Program-made: the position numbers and the translations under genes | DNA from: Ga0077527 sp038144955 | GTDB taxonomy: Bacteria > Pseudomonadota > Gammaproteobacteria > Burkholderiales > SG8-41 | DNA: 64,000 nt | Assembly: GCA_038144955.1 (NCBI GenBank) | Contig: JAYQOT010000001.1 | Span: 40,259 to 104,258 of the forward strand | Direction of reading: 5' to 3' | Notes under the pieces: generated by a model | Database searches by the model: none | Told to the model about the DNA's origin: nothing | What the model saw: only the letters and a program-made list of their open reading frames with translations | Shown: positions 34,249 to 42,230 of the stretch, one piece after another | How positions within the stretch are numbered: position 1 is the first letter of the stretch | Layout: each line of letters starts with the position of its first letter

Positions 34249-35472
34249 CTATACGGCGGAACCCAGTTTGAAGATCGGCAAGTACATCGCGATCACCATG
34301 CCGCCGATTAGCGTCCCCAGCACGACCATGATCATCGGCTCCATCAGGCTGGAGAGTGCCTCGACGGCATCGTCAACTTCAGCCTCGAAAAAATCGGCAA
34401 CCTTGCCCAGCATGGCGTCAAGTGAACCGGCTTCCTCGCCGATCATGGTCATCTGGATCACCATGTTCGGGAAAACATCGGCGCCCTGCATGGAGGAAGT
34501 AAGGCTTGACCCGGTGGACACTTCAGACTGGATTTTTTTTGTGGCAACAAAGTAAACGTAGTTGCCGGCAGCGCCGGCAACCGAACCCAATGCTTCCACC
34601 AACGGTACGCCGGCAGCAAACATCGTGGCCAGCGTCCGGGTCCAGCGGGCAATGGATGATTTGCGGACCAAGTCGCCAAAAACCGGGACTTTAAGTATCA
34701 GCCGATCCATGAAAATCTGCATTTTTTCGGAGCGCTGCCAGGTCCAGAAGAAGGCGTAAATGGCAAGCCCAGCTCCGCCAAACAGGAAAAACCAGTTGGC
34801 TACTACAAAGTCGGAGATCGCCATCACGATCAATGTGGGTGTCGGCAAATCCGCGCCGAAACTCTTGAACACTTCCTTGAAAGCGGGGATCACGAAAATC
34901 ATGATGATCGCGGTAATAACCACGGCGACCACGATAATGGCGATCGGATAGAAGAGCGCCGATTTGATCTTGCTTTTTATTGCGAGAATCTTCTCTTTGT
35001 AAGTCGCCAGGCGGTCCAGCAGGCTTTCCAAGATACCCGCAGCCTCACCAGCGCCGACCAGGTTGCAGAACAAGGCATCGAAATAGAGGGGATGTTTTTC
35101 AAAGGCCTGCTTCAGGTTCATTCCGGTTTCGACGTCGGACTTGATGGTCATCAGCAGTCTGGCCACGGCAGGGTTGCTGTGGCCCTTGCCGACGATGTCG
35201 AAGGCTTGCAGCAGAGGGACGCCGGATTTCATCATTGTGGCCAACTGCCTGGTAAACAGGGTGATGTCTTTCTCGGTTACCTTGCCACCCGATCCGATAC
35301 GCTGTTTCTTGACTTCGACGATCTTGATGCCCTGGCGCCGCAGAGTGGCATTCACCTGGGCTTCGCCGGTGGCCTGCATCTCCCCGCGTACGGTTTTTCC
35401 CGCGCGGTCCTGGCCGACCCAACGGAAAGTGAATTCCGTGACTTTCTCTTTCTTAGCGGCAGCGGTAGCCAT
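34249..35472 (-). CDS. pilC: Type IV pilus inner-membrane platform protein PilC
   Basis: A 407-residue GspF/PilC-family protein that forms the platform on which pilus motors act. It has two duplicated cytoplasmic GspF domains (first near residues 60-185, with FTRQLATMMKSGVPLLQAF; second near 265-390, with WTRTLATMFAAGVPLVEAL) and three main membrane segments. The ATG at 35472 has GGAG seven bases upstream; a TTG at 35484 is not supported. The motor ATPase gene pilB, usually next to pilC, is absent from the window. Confidence 0.94.
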   Translation of the reverse strand: MATAAAKKEKVTEFTFRWVGQDRAGKTVRGEMQATGEAQVNATLRRQGIKIVEVKKQRIGSGGKVTEKDITLFTRQLATMMKSGVPLLQAFDIVGKGHSNPAVARLLMTIKSDVETGMNLKQAFEKHPLYFDALFCNLVGAGEAAGILESLLDRLATYKEKILAIKSKIKSALFYPIAIIVVAVVITAIIMIFVIPAFKEVFKSFGADLPTPTLIVMAISDFVVANWFFLFGGAGLAIYAFFWTWQRSEKMQIFMDRLILKVPVFGDLVRKSSIARWTRTLATMFAAGVPLVEALGSVAGAAGNYVYFVATKKIQSEVSTGSSLTSSMQGADVFPNMVIQMTMIGEEAGSLDAMLGKVADFFEAEVDDAVEALSSLMEPMIMVVLGTLIGGMVIAMYLPIFKLGSAV

Positions 35473-35497
35473 GGCGATCTCCAAAATCTCTCAATGA

Positions 35498-35517
35498 ACC
35501 AATAAGTTACGATTGGT
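35498..35517. repeat. Inverted repeat upstream of pilC
   Basis: Perfect 6-bp arms ACCAAT / ATTGGT around an 8-base centre, 26 bases upstream of the pilC start. It could be a regulator site or leader hairpin. The short arms mean chance is possible. Confidence 0.3.
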
Positions 35518-35587
35518 CACCGGAGATAATGCCCTTACCGCGCAGCTTTGTAAAGGCTGCAATTCACAGCCTCGAAGCCCTCTTGGT

Positions 35588-36874
35588 CTAGGGTACCTGC
35601 ACCCGGACACTTTTGATAACCCGATCCTGGGTCTGGACGATCTCCAGCGGGTGGCCGGCGATGCGCACGCTGGTGTTGGGTTCGGGAATATCCTGCAGGT
35701 GTTCCAAGATCAGGCCGTTCAGGGTTCTGGGGCCGTCCAGCGGGAAATTGAACCCGAGCTTGCGGTTGAGTTCCCTCAGCAGGATGCTGCCCTCGACCAC
35801 ATAACTGCCGTCCGGTTGCAGGTGGAGGCCGCGTGCGGTCAGGGGTGATTGAGTGGTGAACTCGCCGATGATTTCCTCAAGGATGTCCTCCAGCGAAATC
35901 AGCCCCATGATTTCACCGTATTCGTCGACGACCAGGCTGACGCGGTCCTCGTGCTCCTGGAAATTCTGGATCTGGGACAGCAGCGGCGTCGCGGACGGCA
36001 CGAAATAAGGCTCCCGTATCAGTTCCGTCAGGGATTCGCGGGTCAGTTCCTCGCGCTGGATCAGAGTCAGCACATGCCGGACACGTAGCGTGCCGATTAC
36101 GTTGTCCAGCTGGCCCTGGTAAACAATGACCCGGCGGTGATGCGCTGTGGACAACTGCTGGGAAAGATCCTCCAGTGGCAAGTCGATGTCCACAGCCTCG
36201 ATCTGGTTGCGCGGAACCATGATGTCGTCGACGGTGCTGGCGCCGATTTCAAGCAGGTTGAGCAGTACAGAGGCATGTTTTTTCGGCAGGACATTGGACG
36301 ACTCCAGCACGATAGTGCGAATCTCGTCGATCGACAGCGGTTGCGCTCCCGATTCGGCGGGTTGCATGCGCAACATGCGCAGCGTGAAGCCGAGGACTGC
36401 GTTGGTCGAAATGGTCAGCAGGTAAACGAACGGCGCTGTTATCCAGGCCAGTGCGCGCATCGGCCAGGCAACAAGGCGGGCGATATTCTCCGCACCGTGC
36501 TGGCCCAGCCGCTTGGGCACGATTTCCCCGATTACGATCGTCAGATAAGTGATGCAGGCGACAATGACCAGAGTGGCCAGGAACCTGCTGGATTTGAATT
36601 CCAGTCCCTGCAATTGCAGCCATTGCGCAAATGGTTCCGCGAACACCGCTTCACCGACGATGCCGTTGAGCAGGCCTATCGAAGTGATTCCAACCTGAAC
36701 GGTTGAAAGAAAGCGGGTCGGTTCCGCGCTGAGTTTCATGGCCGCTGCGGCCAGGGTGTCTCCTTTCTGGGCCAGGGTGGCAAGCCTCGATTGGCGTGCG
36801 GTGAGCAGCGCCACTTCAGACATCGCAAATGCGCCGTTAAGCAGAATCAGGCAGACGAGTATGAGAAATTCCAT
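35588..36874 (-). CDS. CNNM/CorC-type membrane protein with CBS pair
   Basis: A 428-residue protein of the HlyC/CorC (CNNM, DUF21) family. An N-terminal membrane domain (about residues 1-190, containing GEIVPKRLGQ near 115) is followed by a CBS pair (about 210-335, with VPRNQIEAVD and VVDEYGEIMGLISLEDILEE) and a C-terminal CorC_HlyC domain (about 350-428). Relatives are implicated in magnesium or cobalt efflux and resistance; the transported ion here is unknown. The family is multi-copy, so no gene symbol is given. It lies 44 bases downstream of the YpjD-like gene on the same strand. Confidence 0.88.
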   Translation of the reverse strand: MEFLILVCLILLNGAFAMSEVALLTARQSRLATLAQKGDTLAAAAMKLSAEPTRFLSTVQVGITSIGLLNGIVGEAVFAEPFAQWLQLQGLEFKSSRFLATLVIVACITYLTIVIGEIVPKRLGQHGAENIARLVAWPMRALAWITAPFVYLLTISTNAVLGFTLRMLRMQPAESGAQPLSIDEIRTIVLESSNVLPKKHASVLLNLLEIGASTVDDIMVPRNQIEAVDIDLPLEDLSQQLSTAHHRRVIVYQGQLDNVIGTLRVRHVLTLIQREELTRESLTELIREPYFVPSATPLLSQIQNFQEHEDRVSLVVDEYGEIMGLISLEDILEEIIGEFTTQSPLTARGLHLQPDGSYVVEGSILLRELNRKLGFNFPLDGPRTLNGLILEHLQDIPEPNTSVRIAGHPLEIVQTQDRVIKSVRVQVP

Positions 36875-36918
36875 ATGGACACCTCAAGACAGCAAAGGGA
36901 CTGCGGACATCGTGTCCG

Positions 36919-37743
36919 CTAAATGCGGCCGAGCAGCACTTCAATTACGAATTTGCTGCCCAGATAGGCCAGAACCAGCAACAGGAAACCGGCGAGCGTC
37001 CAGCGCACCGCGACACGGCCGCGCCAGCCGTGAAAATGGCGGCCGAAAAGCAGCGAGCCGAATACCAGCCAGGACACGAAACCGAAGATGGTTTTGTGAT
37101 TGAGCCGGGCGGCTTTGCCGAACACCTCTTCCGAAAACAGCACACCGCTGGCGAGGGTCAGCGACAGCATGATGAATCCGGCCCAGATGATCCTGAACAG
37201 CAGCGTTTCCATGGTCAGCAGGGGCGGCAGTTTTCGCAACCCAGCGGGCAATACGCCCTGATGCAGACGTCGTTCGAGCATGGCCATCAGCAGCACATGC
37301 AGCGAAGCAATGGTGAACAGGCTGTAGGCCAGCATCGAAATGACCAGATGCAGCTTGAAGGCGAGCAATTCAGTGTTTGGCAGCGGACGTGCAGCCGGGA
37401 ACAGGACCGGCAGCAGGGTGGCAAGTGCGGCCGCCGGCAGGATCAGTGCATGCAATCCCTCAAGCCGGTAGACCAGGCTGCCCATCCAGTAGATCAGCAC
37501 AGTCAGCCACAAAATTGCAGAAATGGCATCGCCGACACCGATGCGCATCGTGCCGCCGGAAAAAATGGACCCGAACAGGGCGTAGGCATGCACACAGAGC
37601 ACGAACAGCATTCCAAGGCGTTCAGCCGTGGAGCGTGAAACTGCCGGTTCGTGCGCGGAGCCCGACCAGTGCAGTCGCCAGAAGTAAACTGACATCAGCG
37701 CATAGCAAAGGGCGCTGAACAGATACGGTAGAATGTCCCGCAT
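36919..37743 (-). CDS. YpjD/CcsA-type cytochrome c assembly-like membrane protein
   Basis: A 274-residue inner-membrane protein with about eight hydrophobic segments, of the CcsA/CcmC-like (YpjD) family. LNHKTIFGFVSWLVFGSLL near residues 213-231 is the conserved haem-handling-like segment with its histidine. Cytochrome c assembly is the role of the superfamily, but the YpjD branch beside ffh has no proven role. Its start codon is 28 bases from that of divergent ffh, a pairing common in proteobacteria. Confidence 0.85.
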   Translation of the reverse strand: MRDILPYLFSALCYALMSVYFWRLHWSGSAHEPAVSRSTAERLGMLFVLCVHAYALFGSIFSGGTMRIGVGDAISAILWLTVLIYWMGSLVYRLEGLHALILPAAALATLLPVLFPAARPLPNTELLAFKLHLVISMLAYSLFTIASLHVLLMAMLERRLHQGVLPAGLRKLPPLLTMETLLFRIIWAGFIMLSLTLASGVLFSEEVFGKAARLNHKTIFGFVSWLVFGSLLFGRHFHGWRGRVAVRWTLAGFLLLVLAYLGSKFVIEVLLGRI

Positions 37744-37771
37744 CCTCTAAGTTTACCCGAACCCACTTTTC

Positions 37772-39124
37772 ATGTTTGACAACCTCACCGGACGGCTGTC
37801 CCGCGTCGTCAAGACCCTGCGCGGCGAGGCGCGACTGACCGAAAGCAACATCCAGGACGCATTGCGTGAAGTGCGCGTTGCCTTGCTGGAGGCTGACGTT
37901 GCCCTGCCTGTGGTCCGCGCATTCATTGACCGCGTGCGTGAAAAAGCCGTTGGTCAGGAGGTTATCGGCAGTTTGACCCCGGGACAGGCGCTGGTGGGCG
38001 TGGTGCATCGGGAACTGGTCGCGCTGATGGGAGAGCGCAACGAGAGCCTCGATCTGGCGGCGCAACCGCCTGCGGTCATTTTGCTGGCCGGGTTGCAGGG
38101 CGCAGGAAAAACCACCACCGCGGGCAAATTGGCGCACTGGCTGCGCACAGAGTTGCGCAAGAAAGTGCTGCTGGCGAGCTGCGACGTCTACCGTCCCGCA
38201 GCCATTGAGCAGCTTCGGGTGGTTGCGGGACAGGTAGGCGCGGATTTTCACGACGCTGCCGCGGAGCAGGATCCCGCGGCGATTGCCCGGGGCGCACTTC
38301 ATAACGCACGCACCCACTTTCACGACGTGCTGATTGTCGATACCGCCGGCCGCCTGGCGATCGATGAAGCCATGATGAAGGAAATCCGGGAGCTGCACGC
38401 GGCGGTCAATCCGGTGGAAACCCTGTTCGTGGTTGACGCCATGCAGGGGCAGGATGCCGTCAACGTCGCCAAGGCTTTCGCCGAAGCGCTGCCGCTGACG
38501 GGCGTTATTCTGACCAAACTCGATGGCGATGCCCGTGGCGGTGCGGCACTTTCAGTGCGTCATGTCACCGGCAAGCCGGTCAAATTCGCCGGGGTCGGCG
38601 AAAAACTTACCGGCCTGGAAGCCTTTCATCCCGATCGCATGGCTTCGCGCATCCTCGGCATGGGCGACGTACTGTCGCTGATAGAGGATGTGCGCAAATC
38701 GGTCGATCAGGCGGAAGCTGAAAAACTCGCGCGCAAGGTCAAGAGCGGCAAGGGATTCGACCTCGAGGATTTCAAGCTGCAGGTAACCCAGATGCGCAAG
38801 ATGGGCGGGATGGGCGCTTTGATGGACAAGTTGCCCGCCCAACTGGCGCAGGCAGCGCAAACGGCACCGCAGATGGATGACAAGGCAATCCGCAGGCTTG
38901 AGGGCATTATCAATTCGATGACGCCCGGTGAACGCGCGAAGCCGGAATTGATCAAGGCTTCACGCAAGCGGCGCATAGCCACCGGAGCCGGGGTTACCGT
39001 GCAGGAAGTCAATCGCCTGCTAAATCAGTTCGAGCAGGCGCAGAAAATGATGAAGATGGTGGCCAAGGGCGGCATGGCGAAAATGATGCGCTCGATGAAG
39101 GGCATGTTTCCTGGCATGCGCTGA
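37772..39124 (+). CDS. ffh: Signal recognition particle protein Ffh
   Basis: A 450-residue SRP54-type GTPase that targets nascent inner-membrane proteins. The N domain (about 1-85) is followed by the G domain with LAGLQGAGKTTTAGKL near residues 104-119, DTAGRLAIDE near 189-198 and TKLDGDARGG near 247-256. The methionine-rich M domain ends with the run MMKMVAKGGMAKMM and GMFPGM. Upstream, a TAGAAT box (37729-37734) lies inside the divergent gene's 5' end. Confidence 0.96.
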   Translation: MFDNLTGRLSRVVKTLRGEARLTESNIQDALREVRVALLEADVALPVVRAFIDRVREKAVGQEVIGSLTPGQALVGVVHRELVALMGERNESLDLAAQPPAVILLAGLQGAGKTTTAGKLAHWLRTELRKKVLLASCDVYRPAAIEQLRVVAGQVGADFHDAAAEQDPAAIARGALHNARTHFHDVLIVDTAGRLAIDEAMMKEIRELHAAVNPVETLFVVDAMQGQDAVNVAKAFAEALPLTGVILTKLDGDARGGAALSVRHVTGKPVKFAGVGEKLTGLEAFHPDRMASRILGMGDVLSLIEDVRKSVDQAEAEKLARKVKSGKGFDLEDFKLQVTQMRKMGGMGALMDKLPAQLAQAAQTAPQMDDKAIRRLEGIINSMTPGERAKPELIKASRKRRIATGAGVTVQEVNRLLNQFEQAQKMMKMVAKGGMAKMMRSMKGMFPGMR

Positions 39125-39126
39125 GC

Positions 39127-39148
39127 CCCGGCACGGGCCGGGTGTTTA
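39127..39148 (+). terminator. Terminator after ffh
   Basis: Stem CCCGGC / GCCGGG with an ACGG loop starts three bases after the ffh stop and is followed by the T-rich stretch TGTTTATTT. It overlaps the end of the convergent nitroreductase gene. Confidence 0.55.
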
Positions 39149-39994
39149 TTTCAGGCTGAATCCCTGGTTGCGGATGTAATTGCCGAAATCTTCGCGCTCG
39201 GGTACGGCATATTGCCGCGCCTTGTCTTCCGACCAGCCGTAAAATTCCGCGTGGCCGAATCGGGAAGCATGCCGCTGTTTTGCGTAGGGATGCAGCTGGT
39301 GACGTCGCTGGTCGTAGGCATCAATGTGCTCGCACAACTTCGATTCGTCGTAGCGGTCGGTATGGACGGTCACTTCCAGCGGCAGTCTTGCACTGATGTG
39401 ACCCGGGTTGGCGGGGTAACCGGCACACAGACCCGCGACCGGAAATACCCCTTCCGGAAGGCCGAGTTCACGGCTGTTTTCCGCCGCGGCGTTGCGTATC
39501 CCGCTGATCGGGCAGGTGCCCAGTCCGGCGGCCTCTGCGGCACGAATGAAATTCATCATCACGATGCCGGCATCGACAGCGGCATTCATGAAATGGTCGA
39601 GATGTTCGTTGACGAACGGCTTGCCGCGCCATTCGCCAATCTGGCGGATGCGTCGGTTGTTGCCGCAGAACACCAGAAAAACCGGCGCATCCTTTATCCA
39701 CGGCATGTCGGGAAGGGTGGCGGCTATCCGCGCACGTTTGCCGGCATCGGCGACATGGACAATATCGGCCTGCTGCAAATCGCTCTTGCTCGGTGCAGAA
39801 AGCGCACAGGCCAGCAGCAGGCGAAGTAACTCCGGGGCCACCGGCGTTGCGGCATAACGACGTACTGAGCGGTGGGTTGCCAGTGCAGCCAGTTCGGCCA
39901 GTCCGGGTTGGGAATCGCTGATCGGATAATTCTCGCCGAAACGTGTTTCCAGCGCCGTGGCGAGGGTGTGTGCGGATTCGGCGGCAGTACTCAT
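39146..39994 (-). CDS. Nitroreductase family oxidoreductase
   Basis: A 282-residue flavoprotein of the nitroreductase superfamily (NfsA/Frp-like). RSVRRYAATPV near residues 43-53 binds FMN phosphate, SAPSKSDLQ near 70-78 is the second FMN contact, and GLGTCPISGIRN near 158-169 is the family's central motif. Such enzymes reduce nitro groups, quinones or flavins with NAD(P)H; the true substrate is unknown. The ATG at 39994 has AAGGAT eight bases upstream. It is convergent with ffh and divergent from rpsP. Confidence 0.85.
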   Translation of the reverse strand: MSTAAESAHTLATALETRFGENYPISDSQPGLAELAALATHRSVRRYAATPVAPELLRLLLACALSAPSKSDLQQADIVHVADAGKRARIAATLPDMPWIKDAPVFLVFCGNNRRIRQIGEWRGKPFVNEHLDHFMNAAVDAGIVMMNFIRAAEAAGLGTCPISGIRNAAAENSRELGLPEGVFPVAGLCAGYPANPGHISARLPLEVTVHTDRYDESKLCEHIDAYDQRRHQLHPYAKQRHASRFGHAEFYGWSEDKARQYAVPEREDFGNYIRNQGFSLK

Positions 39995-40081
39995 AAAATA
40001 TCCTTATAAATCATATAGATGAATCAAAAACCCGGGGGCTGCCAGGCTCCCGGCCCTACTTTACGGGCTGCATGGCTTTGG

Positions 40082-40111
40082 TTGCGTGTCCCTGAAAAAA
40101 TGACGTAAAAT
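40082..40111 (+). promoter_or_regulatory. Promoter of the rpsP operon
   Basis: TTGCGT (40082-40087) and TAAAAT (40106-40111) are 18 bases apart. Transcription would begin near 40118, giving a 33-base leader before rpsP. Confidence 0.6.
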
Positions 40112-40150
40112 CCGGCCCTTTCGGCTCTTTCAGTCGACGGGAAATTAGTC

Positions 40151-40405
40151 ATGGTGGTTATACGTTTAGCGCGTGGGGGCGCCAAAAAGCGTCCGTTTTT
40201 CAATCTCGTGGTTGCCGACTCGCGGTTTCCGCGTGACGGCCGTTTCATCGAGCGTCTTGGATTCTACAATCCCAAGGCCCCTGAAGGCAGTGAGCGTCTG
40301 CGCATCAACCGCGAACGCATTGCATTCTGGAAAGGCAAGGGTGCACTGCTTTCAGACACGGTGACCCGGCTCGTGAAGCAGGCCGGTGAGCAGAAAGCCG
40401 CCTGA
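40151..40405 (+). CDS. rpsP: 30S ribosomal protein S16
   Basis: An 84-residue ribosomal protein that binds 16S rRNA early in 30S assembly. The family pattern VVIRLARGGAKKRPFF at the N-terminus and RFIERLGFYNP near residues 31-41 are diagnostic. It leads the conserved operon rpsP-rimM-trmD-rplS. Its last 20 bases overlap rimM. Confidence 0.98.
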   Translation: MVVIRLARGGAKKRPFFNLVVADSRFPRDGRFIERLGFYNPKAPEGSERLRINRERIAFWKGKGALLSDTVTRLVKQAGEQKAA

Positions 40406-40898
40406 GCGGCTGGTGGTGATGGGGCGGATTGCCGCCCCTTACGGCATCAAGGGCTGGATCAAGGTTCAACCTTTCACCGATAGTCCGCACGGTCTGTTGC
40501 AGTATGCAGCCTGGCAGGTTGGTGGTGAGGGGAATTGGCAGGAAAGGGTCGTGGAGTCTGCCAAACCGCACGGTGTTTCCGTGCTGGCGAAATTCGAGGG
40601 CATAGATGGTCGTGAAGCGGCTGCCCTGTTGCGTGGCCAGCGCATAGCGGTTTACCGGGATGTATTTCCTGTTGCGGCGAAGAACGAGTACTACTGGGCA
40701 GACCTGATCGGACTGCAGGTAGTAAATGCGGCAGGGGTGTTACTGGGCACGGTTTCGAGGATGTTTGAAACCGGCGCGAACGATGTAATGGTTGTGGATG
40801 GTGAACGTGAACGGCTGGTGCCGTTCATCGGGCCGGTGATACGCAAGGTTGATGTTCCCGGCGGCATCATCCAGGTGGACTGGGAAGCGGACTACTGA
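40386..40898 (+). CDS. rimM: Ribosome maturation factor RimM
   Basis: A 170-residue 30S assembly factor that contacts S19. The N-terminal RimM domain starts MGRIAAPYGIKGWIKV near residues 12-27 and the PRC-barrel half contains YYWADLIGLQV near 102-112 and VPFIGPVIRKVD near 145-156. It begins with GTG at 40386, overlapping rpsP by 20 bases; an internal ATG at 40419 would trim the lead to just before the conserved domain. Its stop overlaps the trmD start by one base. Confidence 0.95.
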   Translation: MSRKPPERLVVMGRIAAPYGIKGWIKVQPFTDSPHGLLQYAAWQVGGEGNWQERVVESAKPHGVSVLAKFEGIDGREAAALLRGQRIAVYRDVFPVAAKNEYYWADLIGLQVVNAAGVLLGTVSRMFETGANDVMVVDGERERLVPFIGPVIRKVDVPGGIIQVDWEADY

Positions 40899-41662
40899 TG
40901 CTGCAGTTTGACGTAGTCACGTTGTTCCCGGAAATGTTTGACGCTGTGACGGAGCACGGAGTCACGGGTCGGGCGCGCGAACGCAGGCTTTATCAGTTCG
41001 TGGCCTGGAATCCGCGTGATTTTGCAGTGAATGTGCACCGAACAGTGGATGACCGGCCTTATGGAGGCGGTCCCGGCATGGTGATGATGGCCGAGCCGGT
41101 TGGCAAGGCATTGCAGGCGGCGCGCCAGCGGCAGTTAAGTGCAGGTGTCGTGCGGCCGCGGATGGTACACCTGACGCCGCAGGGCAGGCCGCTGGATCAT
41201 GAGGCGGTGGCCGGGTTGGCGAAAGAAGCGGGCGTCGTGCTGTTGTCCGGTCGTTATGAAGGCGTGGACGAGCGGGTGCTGGAGCAGATGTCGGTGGAGG
41301 AAATATCCATCGGTGATTATGTTCTGAGCGGCGGTGAACTTGCCGCGATGGTGTTGATGGATTGCGTGGTAAGGCAATTGCCCGGAGCGCTGGGCGATGC
41401 GGAGTCGGCAAGCCAGGATTCGTTTGTCGACGGCTTGCTGGACTGTCCGCACTACACGCGTCCCGAGCTGTATGCGGGCAGGACGGTGCCGCCGGTGTTG
41501 CTGTCGGGAAACCATGCGGCGATCGAGCGATGGCGGCGCAAGCAGGCACTGGGACGGACATGGCAGCGCCGGCCGGAATTGATTGAACGGCGGACGTTGT
41601 CCGCAGAAGACAAGATCCTGCTGGATGAATTCCGGCAGGAATGTGAAACAGGCGGCAACTGA
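40898..41662 (+). CDS. trmD: tRNA (guanine37-N1)-methyltransferase TrmD
   Basis: A 254-residue SPOUT-class methyltransferase that makes m1G37 in tRNAs and prevents frameshifting. DVVTLFPEMFDAV near residues 5-17, GGGPGMVMM near 57-65, LLSGRYEGVDERV near 114-126 and SIGDYVLSGGELAA near 136-149 (the knot that binds SAM) are all conserved. Length is normal. It is third in the ribosomal operon, 54 bases before rplS. Confidence 0.97.
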   Translation: MLQFDVVTLFPEMFDAVTEHGVTGRARERRLYQFVAWNPRDFAVNVHRTVDDRPYGGGPGMVMMAEPVGKALQAARQRQLSAGVVRPRMVHLTPQGRPLDHEAVAGLAKEAGVVLLSGRYEGVDERVLEQMSVEEISIGDYVLSGGELAAMVLMDCVVRQLPGALGDAESASQDSFVDGLLDCPHYTRPELYAGRTVPPVLLSGNHAAIERWRRKQALGRTWQRRPELIERRTLSAEDKILLDEFRQECETGGN

Positions 41663-41716
41663 AGTTAACCGCGAACGTCAGCATGACGGACGCACAGGGT
41701 CTCAAGGAGTCTGAAC

Positions 41717-42133
41717 ATGAATGTCATACAGCAACTGGAACAGGAAGAAATCAAGCGTCTTGGTCGTAAGCTCCCCGAATTCGTTACCGGGGACACCGTG
41801 ATCGTGAACGTTAATGTCGTCGAGGGTGAGCGCAAGCGCGTCCAGGCATACGAGGGAGTGGTCATTGCCAAGCGCAATCGCGGCATCAATTCCTCGTTCA
41901 TCGTGCGCAAGGTCTCCTCCGGTGAGGGTGTTGAGCGTACTTTCCAGACCTATTCGCCTTCCATAGCCAGCATCGAGGTCAAGCGTCGCGGCGACGTCGG
42001 CCGCGCCAAGCTGTATTACCTGCGCGAACTGTCCGGCAAGGCTGCCCGTATCAAGGAAAAGCTGACCTACAATGCCTCAGTGGGTGCTGAAGCGGAAGTG
42101 CTCGAAGCTGAAGAGGCTGCGACTGACAAGTAA
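41717..42133 (+). CDS. rplS: 50S ribosomal protein L19
   Basis: A 138-residue ribosomal protein at the 30S-50S interface. FVTGDTVIVNVNVVEGERKR near residues 22-41, RGINSSFIVRKVSSGEGVERTF (read in parts) and RAKLYYLRELSGKAARIKE near 95-113 are the family blocks. The tail is extended by about 15 acidic, Ala-rich residues. It ends the operon and is followed by a strong terminator. Confidence 0.98.
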   Translation: MNVIQQLEQEEIKRLGRKLPEFVTGDTVIVNVNVVEGERKRVQAYEGVVIAKRNRGINSSFIVRKVSSGEGVERTFQTYSPSIASIEVKRRGDVGRAKLYYLRELSGKAARIKEKLTYNASVGAEAEVLEAEEAATDK

Positions 42134-42154
42134 CGGTTCATCGATGGACAACGG

Positions 42155-42179
42155 AAAAGGCGGCTGCGGCCGCCTTTTT
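42155..42179 (+). terminator. Intrinsic terminator of the rpsP-rplS operon
   Basis: Stem AAAAGGCGGC / GCCGCCTTTT with a TGCG loop, 22 bases after the rplS stop. The T run TTTTTCTTTT continues downstream. Confidence 0.9.
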
Positions 42180-42195
42180 CTTTTCTGTCGCCGGA

Positions 42196-42224
42196 TTGGG
42201 CTTGGGTCTTCGGCCCGCTAAAAT
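42196..42224 (+). promoter_or_regulatory. Promoter with predicted start on the ATG of the next gene
   Basis: TTGGGC (42196-42201) and TAAAAT (42219-42224) are 17 bases apart. Seven bases beyond the -10 box is 42231, the A of the start codon, and no ribosome-binding site is present. This suggests a leaderless mRNA. Confidence 0.55.
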
Positions 42225-42230
42225 GGCTGC

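Noticed and set aside
39995..40023. Shared AT-rich motif TCATATAG near the nitroreductase start and in the gap at 44725
   Set aside because: An 8-base AT-rich match in two unrelated promoter regions is too weak; similar TCATATA strings also occur before the DUF815 gene.
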